Positions 8,082-19,424 of a DNA stretch of 64,000 nucleotides are shown piece by piece. Made by a program: the position numbers and the translations under genes. The stretch is from Pseudomonas parafulva (GTDB lineage Bacteria > Pseudomonadota > Gammaproteobacteria > Pseudomonadales > Pseudomonadaceae). Location: the NCBI RefSeq assembly GCF_002021815.1, contig NZ_CP019952.1, positions 1,581,001 through 1,645,000 on the forward strand, read 5' to 3'. The first letter of the stretch is position 1. Each line of letters opens with the position of its first letter. The notes below the pieces were generated by a model. That model was not told the DNA's origin. It was given only the letters and a program-made list of their open reading frames with translations, and made no database searches.

Positions 8082-9017
8082 ATGGCTGGCATTCTCGACA
8101 CGGTAGACCAACGCACACAACTGGTAGGTGAGAACCGGCTGGAAATCCTGATGTTCCGGCTGGCTGGGCGTCAGCTTTTCGCAATCAACGTCTTCAAGGT
8201 GCAGGAGGTGTTACAGCTGCCCAAGCTGACCCTGATGCCGCAGCGCCACGCGTTCGTCTGCGGTGTGGTCAACCTGCGAGGCCAGACCCTCCCGGTCATC
8301 GACCTGTCCCAGGCAATCGGCATGCGCCCCATTCAGCCAGGCCCTGACAGCACCATCATCGTCACTGAATACAACCGCTCGGTGCAGGCGTTTCTGGTGG
8401 GCGGGGTCGACCGCATCGTCAACCTCAACTGGGAGTCCATCATGCCGCCACCGACCAGTGCCGGCCGTCAGCATTACCTGACCGCCATCACCAAGGTGGA
8501 CGACAAGCTGGTAGAGGTGATCGATGTGGAAAAGGTGCTCGCCGAGATCGTGCCTTACAACGCTCGCGTTTCGGGCGAGAAGCTGGCCGATCCGGTTCTG
8601 GCAAGGGCACGTGGTCGCGAGGTGCTGCTGGTGGACGATTCCAGCGTGGCCCTGGCCCAGTTGCGCGACACGCTCTCGCAGTTGGGGATGAAACTGCACG
8701 TTGCCAGTGATGGCCTCAAGGCGTTGCGCATGCTCAAGGCTTGGGCCGATGCCGGGGAGGACATGTGCGAAAAGCTATTGATGATCTTTACCGATGCTGA
8801 AATGCCGGAAATGGACGGTTATCGCCTGACCACCGAGATCCGCGAGGATGCGCGCCTGCGTAAGCTGTACGTCGTACTGCACACGTCGTTGTCGGGCAGC
8901 TTCAACGAATCCATGGTCAAGAAGGTGGGTTGCGACAATTTTCTGTCCAAGTTTCAGCCTGATCGCCTGGTCGATGTGGTCAAGCAGCGCCTGTTGCTGG
9001 ACAACACCAACGCGTGA
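8082..9017 (+). CDS. cheV: chemotaxis protein CheV (CheW-receiver fusion)
   Basis: This 311-residue coupling protein joins a CheW-like domain (residues ~15-160; FRLAGRQLFAINVFKVQEV, GVVNLRGQTLPVIDL) to a CheY-like receiver (residues ~180-305; VDDSS pocket at 184-188, phospho-acceptor Asp238 in FTDAEMPEMDGY). It links chemoreceptors to CheA at the cell pole and adapts signalling through its receiver. Length is typical for CheV. It stands as a single gene away from the main chemotaxis cluster, which is usual in Pseudomonas where several CheV paralogues are scattered. A FliA-type promoter precedes it. Confidence 0.93.
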   Translation: MAGILDTVDQRTQLVGENRLEILMFRLAGRQLFAINVFKVQEVLQLPKLTLMPQRHAFVCGVVNLRGQTLPVIDLSQAIGMRPIQPGPDSTIIVTEYNRSVQAFLVGGVDRIVNLNWESIMPPPTSAGRQHYLTAITKVDDKLVEVIDVEKVLAEIVPYNARVSGEKLADPVLARARGREVLLVDDSSVALAQLRDTLSQLGMKLHVASDGLKALRMLKAWADAGEDMCEKLLMIFTDAEMPEMDGYRLTTEIREDARLRKLYVVLHTSLSGSFNESMVKKVGCDNFLSKFQPDRLVDVVKQRLLLDNTNA

Positions 9018-9072
9018 TCGCGCGCCCTGCCGGGTATAAGCTGACGTTTTTGTGAATTATGAGGCGGCAGGG

Positions 9073-9870
9073 ATGTTTCTCAGCAAGCTCTATCGGTATC
9101 CGGTCAAGTCAGGGCGGGCACAATGCCTGCAAGCCTCTCCCGTGGGTCTGCTTGGACTGGAAGGAGACCGTCGCTGGATGCTGGTGGAGGAAGAAAACGG
9201 GCGCTTCCTGACCCAGCGTGCCTGGCCGCAGCTCGGGCAGCTCGAAGCAGTGGAGTCACGCGGGGCACTGTTGCTGCGGGCGCCTGGGCAAGTGCCGCTG
9301 AATGTGGTGGCCCCAGCCGAGGATGCCCCGCTGCGAGGGGTGACCTTGTGGCGCGACACCTTGCGCGTGCCGGATGCCGGCGATGAGGTCGCCGGCTGGC
9401 TCAGTGGCTGGCTAGGCAAACCGGTGAGGTTGGTCTACTGCCCGCAGCAGCGGGCCAGGTACCTGCCCAATGGCTATGGCACCGACCGTGACCGTGCCGC
9501 CTTTCCCGACGGTTTCCCGTTGTTGCTCATTGGCCAAGGGTCGCTCGATGAGCTCGATCGCCGTATCGGCCGGCCCATGGACATGCTGCGGTTCAGGCCC
9601 AACCTGGTGGTTCAAGGGGCCGAGGCTTTTGCAGAGGATGGCTGGAAACGCATTCGCATCGGTACGGTGGAGTTTCGTGTTCTGAAGCCAAGCGTGCGCT
9701 GTATTTTCACCACCATCGACCCTGCCACCGGGGAGCGCAGCCCTGAGCGGGAGCCCATGACCACGCTTAGGACGTTCCGGGAAAAGGAAGGGGACATACT
9801 GTTTGGGCAAAACCTGGCCGCCGATGGCAGCGGGCACCTGGAAGTTGGCATGAAGGTGCAGGTGCTCTGA
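9073..9870 (+). CDS. MOSC domain protein (YcbX-like, short form)
   Basis: This 265-residue protein has an N-terminal MOSC_N beta-barrel (LSKLYRYPVKSGRAQ at the start) and a MOSC domain with the conserved cysteine in LKPSVRCIFTTIDPATGE. Such proteins bind molybdenum cofactor through that cysteine and reduce N-hydroxylated compounds, as E. coli YcbX and human mARC do. Unlike YcbX (369 residues) it lacks the C-terminal 2Fe-2S ferredoxin domain, so electrons must come from another protein. The ATG at 9073 is preferred over the GTG at 9052 because the domain begins there and a purine-rich AGGCGGCAGGG precedes it. It uses the cofactor made by the nearby moaB-moeA, though it is not in the same operon. 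Confidence 0.88.
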   Translation: MFLSKLYRYPVKSGRAQCLQASPVGLLGLEGDRRWMLVEEENGRFLTQRAWPQLGQLEAVESRGALLLRAPGQVPLNVVAPAEDAPLRGVTLWRDTLRVPDAGDEVAGWLSGWLGKPVRLVYCPQQRARYLPNGYGTDRDRAAFPDGFPLLLIGQGSLDELDRRIGRPMDMLRFRPNLVVQGAEAFAEDGWKRIRIGTVEFRVLKPSVRCIFTTIDPATGERSPEREPMTTLRTFREKEGDILFGQNLAADGSGHLEVGMKVQVL

Positions 9871-9932
9871 GTCGCCGGGCAGCTGGACGCCGGTGTGACC
9901 GGCGCCCAGGCTTGATCAGCCGGCAGTGGCCC

Positions 9933-11858
9933 TTACATGTCGTCGAAGTAGCGCTCGTGCCAGTCCACCAGAGGTTGTGGCATGTTGAGCTTCTGCCCGT
10001 AGATCACCGAGTAGGACAGCACGTTCTGAACGTACTGACGGGTTTCATCGAACGGAATGGACTCGACCCACACGTCGAAGCTCAGGTGCTTGGCACCTTT
10101 GAGCCATTGCCGCACGCGGCCTGGGCCTGCGTTGTAAGCCGCTGACGCCAGTACTCGGTTGCCGTTGAACTGGCTGTGCACTTGGCTGAGGTAGGCGGCC
10201 CCCAGCTGGATGTTCTTGTCCGGGTTCAGGACCTGTGCGGGCGATGCCAGTGGGATGCTGAACTTGCGCGCCGTTTCTTTGGCTGTAGCAGGCATCAACT
10301 GCATGAGCCCGCTGGCGCCCACGGGGGAGCGAGCATCTTCCATGAAGGCGCTTTCCTGACGGGTGATTGCGAACACCCAGCTTGAATGCAGGCCGCGCAC
10401 CTTGGCTTCGCGTACCAGGGTGTCGCGGTGCGCCATGGGGAAGCGCACATCCAGGTCATCCCAGTACTTGGCCTGGCTGATGGTGCGAATGGCCGGGAAA
10501 TACCAGCGCAACTCGTAACCCAGGCGCGCCTGGGCAACCATTTCGTCGCGGTTGAAGTGACGGCTAACGTGATACCACTCGCGGCGACCTTCGACGATCT
10601 GACCGCGAGCATGGAATTCAAGGGCGCGTTGGATGCCAGGGGTGTTGCGCACTTTCTTGACCAGCTGTGGGCTGAGCACCAGGGGCTTGTTGTTCAGCTG
10701 GTAAGGGGCTTGCGCACGGTCCGCAGCCAGGAAGCCATAGAAATCACGCTCGCGGGCAACGGCCTTGTACAGCTGCGGGACTTGCGGATTCTTCGGCTGT
10801 GCCAGCTCCAGGCTGCGCGCCTGCCAGTACTTCCAGCGACTGCTCTGGGCCAGGTCGCCGCTCAGGCGCTTGGTGAGCGCGTAGGCGTCTTCCCAGCGGC
10901 CCAGGCGCAGCAACAGGCGCAAGCGCCATTCACTGACGGTGTCGTCCCGCAGCTCCGGGTCGTAGCGGGTCATCAGGTCAAGCGCGCGCGGGTCATAGCG
11001 CCGGGCCAGGGTCAGGCCGATCTCGCGGGCAATGGCCACTTTTTCATCGCGGGAAAAGTGCATGCGCTGGGCGTAGTCGTCAAGCAGCCCCATGGCGCGC
11101 TCCGGGTCCTGCCGTGCAAGGCGGCGCAGGCCGAGGCTGACGACGTCCGAGGTGGCCTCGTCGGCCTGGGTGAAGCGTGATGGCTGGTTGAGCAGTTCGG
11201 GTTTCTGCGCCACATCGATCAGCAGGCGGCCTTGTGGCGCCAGCGTGGTCAGGGTCTTGACCAAGTTCTCGGCCAGGCCGTAGTTGCGCGCCTGGGCAGC
11301 AAGCTTGGCCCGTTCCCAGCGTTTGCCCTCCGTGAGTTGCCCCTCTGCGGCCCACATGGCGAACAACGGGTCGCAGGCAGCAGGCTGGGACTTGCCCACC
11401 GACCACAGCTTGTCTGCCGTGGCAAAGCCTTCGGTGCGCATCCCGTGGCTAAGCTGGTACTGGCCGTTCAGGCAATCGAGCTCGGTGAAGTTGAGCTTGG
11501 GATCGTAGTAGTTAGCGAAGGTCTGCCACTCGCCGCGTTCGGCCAGCCAGCGCAACCAGCGCAGTTTCATCCAGTTGGCTTGCGGCAGATCGCCATGCTT
11601 GGCCAGGAAACCCTCGATCTCCTCGTTGCTGGCAGATTTCAGGCGCGCGGTCAGTTCGTCATAGGCCAGGTAAGGTGTCAGCGGATAGTCGCTCAACGCC
11701 TGGGCATAGCGCAGGTACGGGCCCTTGTCGCCCTTGGCCAGCGCACGCTTGGCTTCATCGTAGTATTGACGTTGCACGGTGATGTCGGTGGCCTGGGCCG
11801 CGCCGGTGGCAGCGGTGAGCAACAGGCATGAAGCAATTTGTAACAGGCGGCTGCGCAT
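9933..11858 (-). CDS. slt: soluble lytic murein transglycosylase Slt
   Basis: This 641-residue Slt70-type enzyme cleaves peptidoglycan in the periplasm to 1,6-anhydro-muropeptides. A signal peptide (MRSRLLQIASCLLLTAATGAAQA) starts at 11858; an in-frame ATG at 11882 would spoil its charged N-terminus. The long alpha-helical superhelix spans residues ~25-450, and the C-terminal catalytic domain holds the Glu in ITRQESAFMEDARSPVGASG and the motifs GLMQLMPATA and AYNAGPGRV. Length matches E. coli Slt (645). It is transcribed away from uup, with 223 bases between them, and faces the MOSC gene with a weak GCCGG/CCGGC hairpin (near 9890-9904) between the two ends. Confidence 0.94.
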   Translation of the reverse strand: MRSRLLQIASCLLLTAATGAAQATDITVQRQYYDEAKRALAKGDKGPYLRYAQALSDYPLTPYLAYDELTARLKSASNEEIEGFLAKHGDLPQANWMKLRWLRWLAERGEWQTFANYYDPKLNFTELDCLNGQYQLSHGMRTEGFATADKLWSVGKSQPAACDPLFAMWAAEGQLTEGKRWERAKLAAQARNYGLAENLVKTLTTLAPQGRLLIDVAQKPELLNQPSRFTQADEATSDVVSLGLRRLARQDPERAMGLLDDYAQRMHFSRDEKVAIAREIGLTLARRYDPRALDLMTRYDPELRDDTVSEWRLRLLLRLGRWEDAYALTKRLSGDLAQSSRWKYWQARSLELAQPKNPQVPQLYKAVARERDFYGFLAADRAQAPYQLNNKPLVLSPQLVKKVRNTPGIQRALEFHARGQIVEGRREWYHVSRHFNRDEMVAQARLGYELRWYFPAIRTISQAKYWDDLDVRFPMAHRDTLVREAKVRGLHSSWVFAITRQESAFMEDARSPVGASGLMQLMPATAKETARKFSIPLASPAQVLNPDKNIQLGAAYLSQVHSQFNGNRVLASAAYNAGPGRVRQWLKGAKHLSFDVWVESIPFDETRQYVQNVLSYSVIYGQKLNMPQPLVDWHERYFDDM

Positions 11859-12081
11859 GATACGTCCGGGCAGTTGAACCATGGGAAAGTGGCGGCTGGG
11901 CCAGCACTGTTGGGAACGATGGCCCTAGCTTAGCCGTTTGCGGATGACAGGTGAAAGCACTGTGCTTGTATCGGGATATTAAGTTCGACCGGATGTCGCC
12001 GTGGGTGGCAGGCGCTGGCCTTGCGGATGTCGGCGCAGGGCCAACTCAGGTAGAATGCGCGCCCGATTTATGGAGACGAAC

Positions 12082-14007
12082 ATGACCCTGCTCAAATTCA
12101 GCGATGTGTCCCTCGCATTCGGCGCCATGCCGCTGCTGGACAAGGTGTCCTGGCAGATCGCTCGTGGCGAGCGGGTGTGCATCATCGGCCGCAACGGCAC
12201 CGGCAAGTCGAGCATGCTGCGCCTGGTCAAGGGCGAGCAGAAAGGCGATGACGGCGACATCTGGCGCGCCCCTGGGCTGAAGATCGGCGAGTTGCCCCAG
12301 GAACTGCCATTGGCCGACGAGCGCACGGTGTTCGACGTGGTGGCGGCAGGCCTGGATGGCGTTGGCGAGCTGTTGGCACAGTTTCATCACCTGAGTCAGA
12401 ACATCCAGGGCGATGAAGACCTGGAAAAGCTGATGCACGTGCAGCACGAGCTGGAGGCCCGCGATGGCTGGCGCCTGCAGCAGGTGGTTGAAAGCACCCT
12501 GAGCCGCCTGCAGTTGCCGGCGGACAAGACCTTGGCGGAGTTGTCCGGCGGCTGGCGCCGTCGTGTATTGCTGGCCCAGGCACTGGTGTCCGAGCCCGAC
12601 CTGTTGCTGCTCGACGAACCGACCAACCACCTGGACATCGGTGCCATCGCCTGGCTTGAGGAAGCACTGCGCGGGTTCAACGGCGCTGTGTTGTTCATCA
12701 CCCACGACCGATCCTTCCTGCAGAACCTGGCCACCCGCATCCTCGAGCTCGACCGAGGCGGCCTGATCGACTGGAACGGCGACTACGCCAGTTTCCTGGT
12801 GCACAAGGAGGCCGCGCTGGCCGCCGAGGAAACCGCCAACGCCCTGTTCGACAAACGCCTGGCCCAGGAAGAGGTGTGGATCCGCCAAGGCATCAAGGCC
12901 CGTCGCACCCGTAACGAGGGCCGCGTGCGGGCACTCAAGGCGCTGCGCGTTGAGCGCGGCGAGCGCCGGGAGCGGCAGGGCAAGGCCAACATCCAGATCG
13001 AGGCGGCCGACAAGTCGGGCAAACAGGTCATGGTGCTCGAGCACGTCAGCTTCTCGCACCCGGACGGGCCGATGCTTGTCAAGGATTTTTCCATGGTGCT
13101 GCAGCGCCAGGACCGTATCGGTCTGCTGGGGGCCAACGGCACCGGCAAGACCACCTTGCTCAAGCTGATGCTGGGTGATCTGGAGCCCACGTCGGGCAAG
13201 ATCGAACGCGGCACCAAGCTTGAAGTCGCCTATTTCGACCAGATGCGCCATCAGCTGGACCTGGAAAAGACCGTCATCGATAACCTCGCCGAAGGCCGTG
13301 ACTTCATCGAGATCGAGGGGCAGAGCCGGCATGTGCTGAGCTACCTGGGTGACTTCCTGTTCAGCCCGCAGCGGGCCCGCACCCCGGTCAAGGCATTGTC
13401 CGGCGGCGAGCGTGCGCGTCTGCTGCTGGCCAAGCTGTTCAGTAAGCCGGCCAACCTCTTGGTGCTCGACGAACCCACCAACGACCTGGACGTGGAAACC
13501 CTCGAGTTGCTCGAAGAGGTGCTCTCCAACTACAAGGGTACCGTGCTGATGGTCAGCCACGACCGAGCGTTTCTCGACAACGTCGTGACCAGCACCCTGG
13601 TGTTCGAAGGCGATGGCTTGGTCCGCGAGTACGTGGGCGGTTACGAAGACTGGATTCGTCAGGGCGGTTCGCCAAAGCTGCTTGGGGTCACCGAGAGCAA
13701 GGGCGGCAAGTCAACGCTCAACAGTGCGGTGGTGGAGAAGGTCGAGGCCAAGCCGCAAGCCGTCGCTGCGCCAGTGGTCGAGGAGTCGAAGAAAAAGCTC
13801 AGCTACAAGCTGCAGCGTGAGCTGGAGATGCTGCCAGGTCAGATCGACGCGCTGGAACAGCGCATGGCCCAGGCTCAGGAAGAGGTGAGCGCGGCCGGTT
13901 TCTATCAACGTCCGATCGCGGAGACGTCAGCGGTGCTGGCGAACATCGAGAAGCTGCAAGGTGAGCTCGATGCCCTGGTGGAACGCTGGGCCGAGTTGGA
14001 AGGCTAA
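12082..14007 (+). CDS. uup: ABC-F ATPase Uup
   Basis: This 641-residue soluble protein has two ABC ATPase domains and no membrane segment. Domain 1 has GRNGTGKSS (residue ~36), LSGGWRRRVLLAQAL and LLLLDEPTNHLD; domain 2 has GANGTGKTT (~353), LSGGERARLLLAKL and LLVLDEPTNDLD. A coiled-coil C-terminal domain (residues ~575-641, rich in E/Q/L) is the DNA- and ribosome-binding arm typical of Uup. ABC-F proteins act on the ribosome, and Uup is also linked to transposon excision and Holliday-junction processing. The ATG at 12082 with GGAG 10 bases upstream is preferred over an open extension to 12001. Confidence 0.93.
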   Translation: MTLLKFSDVSLAFGAMPLLDKVSWQIARGERVCIIGRNGTGKSSMLRLVKGEQKGDDGDIWRAPGLKIGELPQELPLADERTVFDVVAAGLDGVGELLAQFHHLSQNIQGDEDLEKLMHVQHELEARDGWRLQQVVESTLSRLQLPADKTLAELSGGWRRRVLLAQALVSEPDLLLLDEPTNHLDIGAIAWLEEALRGFNGAVLFITHDRSFLQNLATRILELDRGGLIDWNGDYASFLVHKEAALAAEETANALFDKRLAQEEVWIRQGIKARRTRNEGRVRALKALRVERGERRERQGKANIQIEAADKSGKQVMVLEHVSFSHPDGPMLVKDFSMVLQRQDRIGLLGANGTGKTTLLKLMLGDLEPTSGKIERGTKLEVAYFDQMRHQLDLEKTVIDNLAEGRDFIEIEGQSRHVLSYLGDFLFSPQRARTPVKALSGGERARLLLAKLFSKPANLLVLDEPTNDLDVETLELLEEVLSNYKGTVLMVSHDRAFLDNVVTSTLVFEGDGLVREYVGGYEDWIRQGGSPKLLGVTESKGGKSTLNSAVVEKVEAKPQAVAAPVVEESKKKLSYKLQRELEMLPGQIDALEQRMAQAQEEVSAAGFYQRPIAETSAVLANIEKLQGELDALVERWAELEG

Positions 14008-14035
14008 GCAGACAGTGCGCTTAGGGCCTGCGCGT

Positions 14036-14091
14036 GGCGGGCGAGCCCGCTACCAGGTGCCGGAGGGAGGAGACAAACCCGAGGCACCTGG
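14036..14091. repeat. REP-like element plus perfect inverted repeat downstream of uup
   Basis: GGCGGGCGAGCCCGCTACC (from 14036) resembles the core of the Pseudomonas putida REP element, whose hallmark is GCGGG-loop-CCCGC followed by T(C/A)CC. Directly after it, CCAGGTGCC (14053-14061) is repeated inverted as GGCACCTGG (14083-14091) around a 21-base loop. The structure lies between the convergent uup and usp genes and could end or protect both transcripts. No T-tract follows. Confidence 0.55.
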
Positions 14092-14123
14092 CGTTGCGGC
14101 TTGACGTGCCGCGATGGACAGGT

Positions 14124-14564
14124 TCAGTCCTTTTTCTGCAGTCGCACTGCCAGCACATCGCAGGGTGCGCCATGCAAAACGTCATTGGCCGTGGAGCCCA
14201 GTAGCAGCGCCAGGCCGTGGCGACCGTGGCTGCCCACGACGATCAGGTCGCATTTCTGGTCTTTGGCCAATTGATGAATTTCCTGACGGGGCTGTCCGTA
14301 AGTCAAGTGCGAGTCGCCGCGCTGAATGTCCGGATATTTGTTGAACAGGCGATCCATGCGTTCCTTGGCCTGGTCGAACTGCTGCTGTTGCAATTGCGAC
14401 AGATCCATCGGCACGTCCCCGCCAAACGCCATGGCCATGGGTTCGACGATGTGCACCAGTGAGACCTTGGCGTTGGTTGGCTGGGCCAGCGCCATGGCGC
14501 GCTTGATCACAGGGTCGCATTCTTCCGTCAGGTCGACGGCGACCAGCAGATGTTGGTAGGTCAT
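14124..14564 (-). CDS. universal stress protein (UspA family)
   Basis: This 146-residue single-domain UspA-type protein is cytoplasmic and expected to dimerise and bind ATP. The nucleotide motif G-2x-G-9x-G(S/T) is seen in VVGSHGRHGLALLLGSTANDVLH, and the N-terminus LLVAVDLTEECD is typical. Members like this accumulate on growth arrest and protect against oxidative or other stress, but the exact role here is unknown. The start is the ATG at 14564 (GGAG 10 bases upstream); an in-frame ATG at 14582 would add six residues. It is a single gene, convergent with uup. Confidence 0.92.
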   Translation of the reverse strand: MTYQHLLVAVDLTEECDPVIKRAMALAQPTNAKVSLVHIVEPMAMAFGGDVPMDLSQLQQQQFDQAKERMDRLFNKYPDIQRGDSHLTYGQPRQEIHQLAKDQKCDLIVVGSHGRHGLALLLGSTANDVLHGAPCDVLAVRLQKKD

Positions 14565-14674
14565 GAGCTCTACTCCAGGCAATCGCTATAGAAGAAGTAT
14601 GGTCGCTTTCGGGCGGGTCATGCGTGAAAAATGGCTAACCAGCTCATTTGCAACGGTTTATGGGAACTACTGAT

Positions 14675-15112
14675 ATGACGGTATTGCTGGTGGTGTCAAT
14701 CCTTGCGCTGATTCTCAGCCCGCTCTCCTGGCTGCGCAACTCGCGCAATCAGAGCGAGCAGATGCGCTTGCGCCTGGAGGCGCGGCGCATGGGTCTGGCC
14801 ATGCAGCTGGCGCCTCAGCAGTGGCCGTACTGGTTGGAAAAGCAGCCGCCGAGCCCATGCCCGCAATATCATCGGGCCCGCAAGCGGGGGCATGTCGACA
14901 GCTTCAGCTTCTGGCAGATCAGCCCTGGCGTATGGTGCAACCAGTGGCGAGAACCTTGCGAAGACCCACGCTTCATGCAAGCGCTGGCCCGTCTGCCGGC
15001 AAGCGCCTACAAGGTCGAGGCCGATGCGCGGATGATAGCGCTCTACTGGACGGAGCGCGGAGATACGGCTGGATTGCAGGACGTTGCCTATGTGCTGGAG
15101 ACACTGGCCTGA
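14675..15112 (+). CDS. small membrane-anchored protein of unknown function
   Basis: This 145-residue protein begins with one hydrophobic helix (TVLLVVSILALILSPLSWL) followed by a basic region (RNSRNQSEQMRLRLEARR), so the bulk should face the cytoplasm. The soluble part is rich in Trp and Pro (QQWPYWLEKQPPSPCPQY, FSFWQISPGVWCNQWREPC) and carries three cysteines. I do not recognise a domain. Similar small proteins beside fadBA in Pseudomonas are sometimes labelled YajC-like on the strength of the single helix, which I consider unproven. In-frame ATGs at 14648 and 14660 are alternatives; 14675 places the helix right at the N-terminus. Confidence 0.75.
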   Translation: MTVLLVVSILALILSPLSWLRNSRNQSEQMRLRLEARRMGLAMQLAPQQWPYWLEKQPPSPCPQYHRARKRGHVDSFSFWQISPGVWCNQWREPCEDPRFMQALARLPASAYKVEADARMIALYWTERGDTAGLQDVAYVLETLA

Positions 15113-15636
15113 CCCCAAAGGCACTCGGCGGGCTGTCCAAGACACCCTGAGATGCGGTGCAACGACACAGCGGCGATTCGGCGGTCCCTGACAGGGGCCT
15201 GCTCAATCGCCGCTTTGTCATTCTGCCTCAAGCGAAGGCGGGGCAGGCCAGTGAATTCATCGCGTCATGTGGGGGCTGGCGCTTGTGCCCGGATCAGCCA
15301 GACTGCAGAGCACGCCAAGGCTGACAAGGTTTGAAAATTGCCAGCATGAATGGGCAGCGATCAGCCCCATGATCGGTCGTGCCCGGCCTGTGGAAAGTGA
15401 CCGCAAAGTCGGCTTTTCTGCCGTGGGTGCAGCATTTGACAATGCAGATCTTTTCGGAGAATGTGTGCACACCCAAATCAAACGGGCGTATGAATTGAGC
15501 GTTTGCATTGCACGTCACTCATTCATGTGCTCGACTCGCGCGCTGACGGGTGTGCCTGGGGCAGGTGGCCATGATGGCTGCGATGCCGCAGCGATCGGCG
15601 TGTACAGTTCAGCTTCCATATCTTGGAGATCAGTTG
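15113..15636. other. 524-base intergenic region with hairpin and fadB promoter
   Basis: No gene is convincing here. A structured inverted repeat (AGCGGCGATT at 15169-15178 with AATCGCCGCT at 15205-15214, enclosing a smaller hairpin) is a likely terminator of the upstream gene. Nearer fadB, TTGACA at 15436-15441 could be a -35 box with a poor -10 at about 15459. A GTGTGCACAC palindrome lies at 15463-15472, and CAAAC (15479-15483) and GTTTG (15501-15505) are arranged as inverted half-sites like those of PsrA. The leader of fadB is otherwise featureless. Confidence 0.5.
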
Positions 15637-17784
<2,148 letters not shown>

Positions 17785-17800
17785 GCGGTCAACGAGCTAG

Positions 17801-18991
<1,191 letters not shown>

Positions 18992-19011
18992 GGCGCAGGA
19001 GAAGGACAGCG

Positions 19012-19042
19012 ACCGGGGCCTTGTGCCCCGGTTTTGTTTTTT
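19012..19042 (+). terminator. fadBA terminator
   Basis: ACCGGGGC (19012-19019) pairs with GCCCCGGT (19025-19032) around a 5-base loop and is followed by TTTGTTTTTT. It is a textbook Rho-independent terminator. Confidence 0.9.
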
Positions 19043-19072
19043 CGGTTTCAATCGAACCAGGAGGTAGTCCAC

Positions 19073-19324
19073 ATGCAGATCCAGCCAGGTGTGTACCGGC
19101 ATTACAAGGGCCCGGAGTACCGTGTGTTCAGTGTCGCGCGGCACTCTGAGAGCGAGGAGTGGATGGTGTTCTACCAATGCCTGTATGGTGATTACAGCTT
19201 CTGGGTGCGCCCGCTGTCGATGTTCCGCGAGTCGGTGGAAGTCGACGGCGAACAGGTGCCACGCTTTGCGTTGATCAAGGCCGAAGAGGGGTTGTGCGGG
19301 ACGTCGGCCAAGTCGCAGGCGTGA
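19073..19324 (+). CDS. DUF1653 family protein
   Basis: This 83-residue protein is of the DUF1653 family, with QPGVYRHYKGPEYRVFSVARHSES near the N-terminus and YGDYSFWVRPLSMFRESVEVDG in the middle, which together define that fold. No catalytic function is established for the family. The ATG at 19073 has a strong GGAGG 8 bases upstream, so the longer open frame from 19034, which overlaps the fadA terminator, is rejected. It stands between fadBA and topA, with a promoter for topA right behind it. Confidence 0.88.
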   Translation: MQIQPGVYRHYKGPEYRVFSVARHSESEEWMVFYQCLYGDYSFWVRPLSMFRESVEVDGEQVPRFALIKAEEGLCGTSAKSQA

Positions 19325-19334
19325 TGTTCTGAAC

Positions 19335-19363
19335 TTGACCTCGCAGTTTCGCCACTATATATA
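19335..19363 (+). promoter_or_regulatory. candidate sigma-70 promoter of topA
   Basis: TTGACC (19335-19340) and TATATA (19358-19363) are separated by 17 bases, near-ideal for sigma-70. The A/T-rich -10 (CTATATATAG, itself a palindrome) would be easily melted and sensitive to supercoiling, which fits topA control. The leader would be about 55 bases. Confidence 0.6.
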
Positions 19364-19424
19364 GCGGTGCCGCGTCTGGTACCTGACGTGTTTTCAATCT
19401 TCAGATTCAGGAATACTCCGATCC

